The notes beneath the pieces were generated by a model. It was not told the DNA's origin. It did no database searches and was given only the letters and a program-made list of their open reading frames with translations. A program made the translations under genes and the position numbers. This document shows positions 8,419 to 10,657 of a stretch of DNA of 10,657 nt, one piece after another. Each line of letters starts with the position of its first letter. Positions within the stretch are counted from its first letter, which is position 1. The stretch lies in contig NAVB01002437.1 of the NCBI GenBank assembly GCA_002179805.1, positions 1-10,657 on the forward strand. The letters run 5' to 3'. The stretch is from Acanthamoeba lenticulata. Lineage: Eukaryota; Discosea; Longamoebia; Acanthamoebidae.

Positions 8419-8533
8419 CTGCCGCATGACGTCATGTGGCCGGACACGAAGAACGCGCATCGTTGTGCACACGCTCGAGCTGGATCACCTCCATGCAGCG
8501 TCTCAGAAAAAGAGATTCTTGGCGAGGCATTCG

Positions 8534-8551
8534 CGAGGGCAGCAGCCCTCG
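8534..8551. other. Perfect 7-bp hairpin in divergent spacer
   Basis: CGAGGGC, loop AGCA, then GCCCTCG. It is GC-rich, symmetric, and lies between two divergent starts. It could be a dimeric transcription-factor site or part of a 5' leader structure; there is no recognised motif. Confidence 0.35.
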
Positions 8552-8634
8552 TTTCATGGAATTCCAAGAATGGGCGACCATATGACTTCATGCGAATCCA
8601 CATAAGTGCAGACAAAGGCCACGCCACACTACAA

Positions 8635-8650
8635 CACACACACACACACA
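8635..8650. repeat. (CA)8 directly before the 8654 start codon
   Basis: Eight CA units, then AAA and the ATG, so the start context is AAAATGG. It matches the CA-rich leader of the sedolisin gene. Confidence 0.85.
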
Positions 8651-8653
8651 AAA

Positions 8654-9352
8654 ATGGCAGAGATCGTGAAAAAATCAATCGCCGGCATCACCTCACAGGT
8701 TGGCCACGAATCCGTTTGCGCCATACACAACATAAATCTGCTGGCCGCACGATACAAGACCATCGATCTTTCGGCCTGGAGTAAGGCAGAGGATTTGTTT
8801 GCCGAGGAGTACGCCAAAGCCGGGCAGGCTATCGGGTGGCCAGCGATCGGTGCCAGAGAGACATGTGCCGACCTGGCATACGAGCAAGCCAAAGTGGCCA
8901 GAACGACACGCGACATAGTCAATGTCTACAAGATGCTCTCTGCGCACCTCGAGCAGGCGGTACTAATGTGCCGAGAAAATATAGCCATGGAAGCTGCCGC
9001 CTGCAAGTTTGTCGACGACCAGGTCAAGACTGCGCTCACGCGTGCCATGCCTGCCGTCCTGCGGCAAGTTGGCGTGGATCTCTTGGTGGAGCAGGCCCGC
9101 AGGCTCGAAAGTGCCATTGCGGATCGCGAGAGCTTGGTTGAGGCGGCCCTGGTCGCACGACAGTGGTTTGACGGCGTGGGGGGAATCTACCCCGGCAATC
9201 CAGCACGCGACCTGTTTGCCATGCTGGACAATGAAAAGGGCGGACCCCTGGTGAAAGCACTGAAGATGGTGTTTGATCACCTCGAAGAAAACGCTGACAG
9301 CGATGAGAAACGTCGTGAAATACTTGATAAAATCATAAACGCAGATAAATAG
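8654..9352 (+). CDS. Intact, intronless, all-helical protein of unknown function
   Basis: The ATG at 8654 (AAAATGG, a good eukaryotic context) opens 232 residues ending at TAG 9350-9352. An upstream in-frame ATG at 8606 was not chosen because it would translate the CA repeat (HTHTHT). I do not recognise the family. The protein is soluble-looking and rich in Ala, Glu, Lys and Leu. Helices are likely at about residues 35-60 (KAEDLFAEEYAKAG), 75-120 (DLAYEQAKVARTTRDIVNVYK then LSAHLEQAVLMC), 120-175 and 205-230 (acidic/basic tail, DSDEKRREILDKI). A short Gly/Pro loop (FDGVGGIYPGNPARD) sits near residue 175-190. Four cysteines lie in the first 120 residues, with no zinc spacing. There is no signal peptide and no membrane span. 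Lack of introns sets it apart from its neighbours and could mean retroposition, recent transfer (for example from a virus), or simply a short gene. Confidence 0.8.
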   Translation: MAEIVKKSIAGITSQVGHESVCAIHNINLLAARYKTIDLSAWSKAEDLFAEEYAKAGQAIGWPAIGARETCADLAYEQAKVARTTRDIVNVYKMLSAHLEQAVLMCRENIAMEAAACKFVDDQVKTALTRAMPAVLRQVGVDLLVEQARRLESAIADRESLVEAALVARQWFDGVGGIYPGNPARDLFAMLDNEKGGPLVKALKMVFDHLEENADSDEKRREILDKIINADK

Positions 9353-9443
9353 CACAATAACTTATTCACTTTTAAGAGCACCGCCGCCGCCGATGTATGT
9401 TGGTTGAGTTAAACGATCTTGAGCTCACTGGCGCACGGAACAC
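9353..9443. other. 3' flank, no gene
   Basis: AT-rich start (CACAATAACTTATTC) but no exact AATAAA; AATAAC at 9356-9361 is the nearest. It also contains a short GCC-repeat (about 9381-9392). Confidence 0.4.
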
Positions 9444-9829
9444 ACGTCGCTGGACGAACTGGAACTCGCGGCACTGCGATAAGACGCCTTCGCGACTTTA
9501 ATCAAAGAGACAACTGCGACGCTGTACATCGACAAGCCCCTTTTCCCGAACGAGCCGCTTGGTGCGCCTTGAAATCCAGATTCGATGCGTTCAGTCACAT
9601 TACCGTCTCGATCTCTGCCGTGATCCATCTGCCACGCGCTGTCTCACTTGGTTGAATCGCTCGCCTTGGCGAACAAGCGCTTGGGGCACTGGGTGGGAGA
9701 TTCAAGTGGGTCATCTCCCATGTGATCGGACGAATACACCGCCAAGCTGACACACGCACCGGATTCAACGACACGCTGGTGCCCGACGACCTTGTGGACA
9801 CAACGCTGCGGGAAGGGGCAGGTTTCTGA
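9444..9829 (+). pseudogene. Highly degraded coding remnant
   Basis: Protein-like segments follow one another in changing frames: TSLDELELAALR, then TAA (9480-9482), then DAFATLIKETTATLYIDKPL (to 9569); LKSRFDAFSHITVSISAVIH one frame away (9569-9640); SHLVESLALANKRLGHWVGD (9642-9701); and FKWVISHVIGRI with TGFNDTLVPDDLVDTTL (9701-9826), stop 9827-9829. Amphipathic, helix-prone composition suggests an old helical protein gene. The family is not recognised. The frames do not join by GT-AG introns of sensible length, so it is most simply a decayed gene or an indel-rich assembly stretch. Minus-strand open frames overlap the region but look less protein-like. Confidence 0.3.
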
Positions 9830-10023
9830 GTGCTCGAAACTCACGGGTCAAGGTTTTGCTACCCGCCAGGACCAGTTCGAGATTACTCTGTACTAAGGTT
9901 ATTGCGTTGACGGCCAAGATGCATTGAACTGACGGAGTGAGTGTGGCAAGGTCTAGAGCCTGTGCTATGACCTTGATTGTGTCTGGGTTCGCGGTAGCAA
10001 TGGGCGTGTACTGGGAGGGTTAG
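9830..10023. other. No supported feature before the nucleoporin exon
   Basis: Short frames only. The first exon(s) of the nucleoporin, which should encode an N-terminal extension, could lie here or further upstream, but no segment could be matched. The stretch ends in GGAGGGTTAG, used as the 3' splice site of the first recognisable exon. Confidence 0.4.
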
Positions 10024-10194
10024 TCGCCCCAAGGCATGACGGGCAATATCGATAGCGCGACCGGCTACGCATGGGTCATCGTCGACTCGACCATTTTCTT
10101 GTGGAACTTTACAGAGGTCAGGCTCTCATCCCTCCTCCAGTACTCTCGAGACATTCGCCCCTTCCTCCGTCTGAGACCTGCCCACCACTGATGC

Positions 10195-10226
<32 letters not shown>

Positions 10227-10657
10227 GACCTGGCGGCTCATAAATTAGGAGGTGATGACGCGTTGCTTAGCCCTCGAGCTCCCGACCGGCGCACATACAT
10301 TCGACGCCCGGCTAGTGTGCGTCGTGCCGCACGCCGCTGATCCACAGACCGGCGAGCGCATCCTCGGCCTGCTTCTGTCTTCCAAGGAGGGCTACGTGCT
10401 CTACTGGCCCGACGTCACCCACAACGCCAAGAGTGAGACCACCATCAACCTCAATCGGACCGCTAAGACCACGCGCGGAGGCAGTCCCTGCCTGGCCACC
10501 CGTCTCGCCGCCATCCCGCCGGCCGGTTTCGTGTTGTCGACCAACCAGGACACCCTCCACCAGCTGACCGTCATTGATCCGCTGACCGGAAAGGACTCCC
10601 TAGTACGCACGTGCTCTCTTTCATTGGTCTCGGTCTGCTTTTTTCCTTCCCTCCCTT
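10024..10657 (+). CDS. NUP133: Nup133-type nucleoporin, N-terminal beta-propeller (partial)
   Basis: Two exons are visible. 10024-10116 encodes GNIDSATGYAWVIVDSTIFL then WNFTE. 10249-10602 starts EVMTRCLALELPTG and includes ARLVCVVP, SSKEGYVLYWPDV, AGFVLSTNQDTLHQL and DPLTGKDSL. Both exons are whole codons in length (31 and 118 codons). A GTACGC donor at 10603 opens an intron leaving the window. The acceptor of the second exon could also be three bases downstream. The order 'W-x-V-x-x-x-x-I-F-L-W', then 'LELP', then 'EGYVLYWPDV', then 'FVL.T...L..L' matches the Nucleoporin_N propeller of Nup133, a scaffold subunit of the Nup107-160 (Y) complex in nuclear pore rings that also contacts membrane curvature. 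Nup155 has a similar start (DSDIFMWNY) and is the main alternative; the YWP strand favours Nup133. The 5' end is not found. Confidence 0.75.
10195..10221. repeat. (GCT)9 trinucleotide repeat in nucleoporin intron
   Basis: Nine perfect GCT units lie in the intron 10117-10248, about 27 bases before the acceptor TTAG. It is part of the intronic microsatellites common in the window. Confidence 0.9.

Larger units (their letters stand above)
8362..8653. promoter_or_regulatory. Divergent promoter region between the genes at 8361 (-) and 8654 (+)
   Basis: This 292-base spacer separates two head-to-head starts. It holds a TATA-like ATTTAAAT, a perfect 7-bp hairpin (8534-8551) and a CA repeat next to the plus-strand ATG. 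A plus-strand open frame from 8434 crosses it, but it runs out of frame into the 8654 gene and is judged a shadow. Confidence 0.5.

Noticed and set aside
8606..8653. Upstream in-frame ATG for the 8654 gene
   Set aside because: The extension would be mostly translated CA repeat; the downstream ATG has the better context.
8434..8784. Plus-strand open frame across the divergent spacer
   Set aside because: It overlaps the 8654 gene out of frame and translates the CA repeat. A central part looks mildly protein-like, but there is no independent support.
5684..9655. Reassignment of TGA to a sense codon, suggested by several in-frame TGAs
   Set aside because: The intact sedolisin and nucleoporin exons and the 8654 gene contain no in-frame TGA, and tryptophan is encoded by TGG. 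The TGAs occur only in regions that also show frame breaks.
9425..9844. Minus-strand open frames over the 9.4-9.8 kb remnant
   Set aside because: Short, overlapping in different frames, Ser/Arg-rich, with no start context or splice logic; the plus strand is more protein-like.
1..10657. CRISPR array, tRNA, rRNA, or transposon ends
   Set aside because: No spaced direct repeats, no cloverleaf with A/B boxes, no rRNA motifs, and no terminal inverted repeats or transposase/reverse-transcriptase motifs were found by eye.

Overview
The window looks like nuclear DNA of a free-living amoeba, most likely Acanthamoeba or a close relative. The reasons are intron-dense genes (short GT-AG introns of about 60-210 bases), GC-rich exons with AT-rich or microsatellite-rich introns, AATAAA signals after genes, and a gene set that fits: a secreted periplasmic-binding-protein-like (PstS-like) protein, a lysosomal-type sedolisin peptidase, an F-box/ankyrin-like WARANGCPW repeat remnant, and a nucleoporin. 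The genus is inferred from this combination, not proven. No rRNA, tRNA, CRISPR array or intact transposon was recognised.

Layout. 1-2120 (minus): a seven-exon-plus gene for a secreted protein with one complete PstS-like domain and the start of a second. 2121-2963: spacer holding a damaged gene fragment with a GxSxG-type motif. 2964-5475 (plus): a complete nine-exon sedolisin (S53, tripeptidyl-peptidase I type) with all catalytic residues. About 5591-7166 (plus): an unrecognised helical protein gene with two apparent single-base frame breaks. 7230-7805 (plus): a broken F-box-like/ankyrin-like repeat gene. 7809-8361 (minus): an unrecognised small gene interrupted by an in-frame TGA. 8654-9352 (plus): an intact, intronless, all-helical orphan gene. 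9444-9829 (plus): a very degraded coding remnant. 10024 to the right edge (plus): the first recognisable exons of a Nup133-type nucleoporin.

The two left-hand genes and the nucleoporin splice cleanly, with every exon phase agreeing across the listed introns. In contrast, most stretches between them read as protein only if single bases are restored. This is either a cluster of decaying genes between maintained ones, or local indel errors in the assembly. The genes do not form an obvious pathway. The secreted binding protein and the sedolisin, divergently placed about 0.8 kb apart, would both enter the secretory or endolysosomal route, which fits a phagotroph but does not show a shared function.
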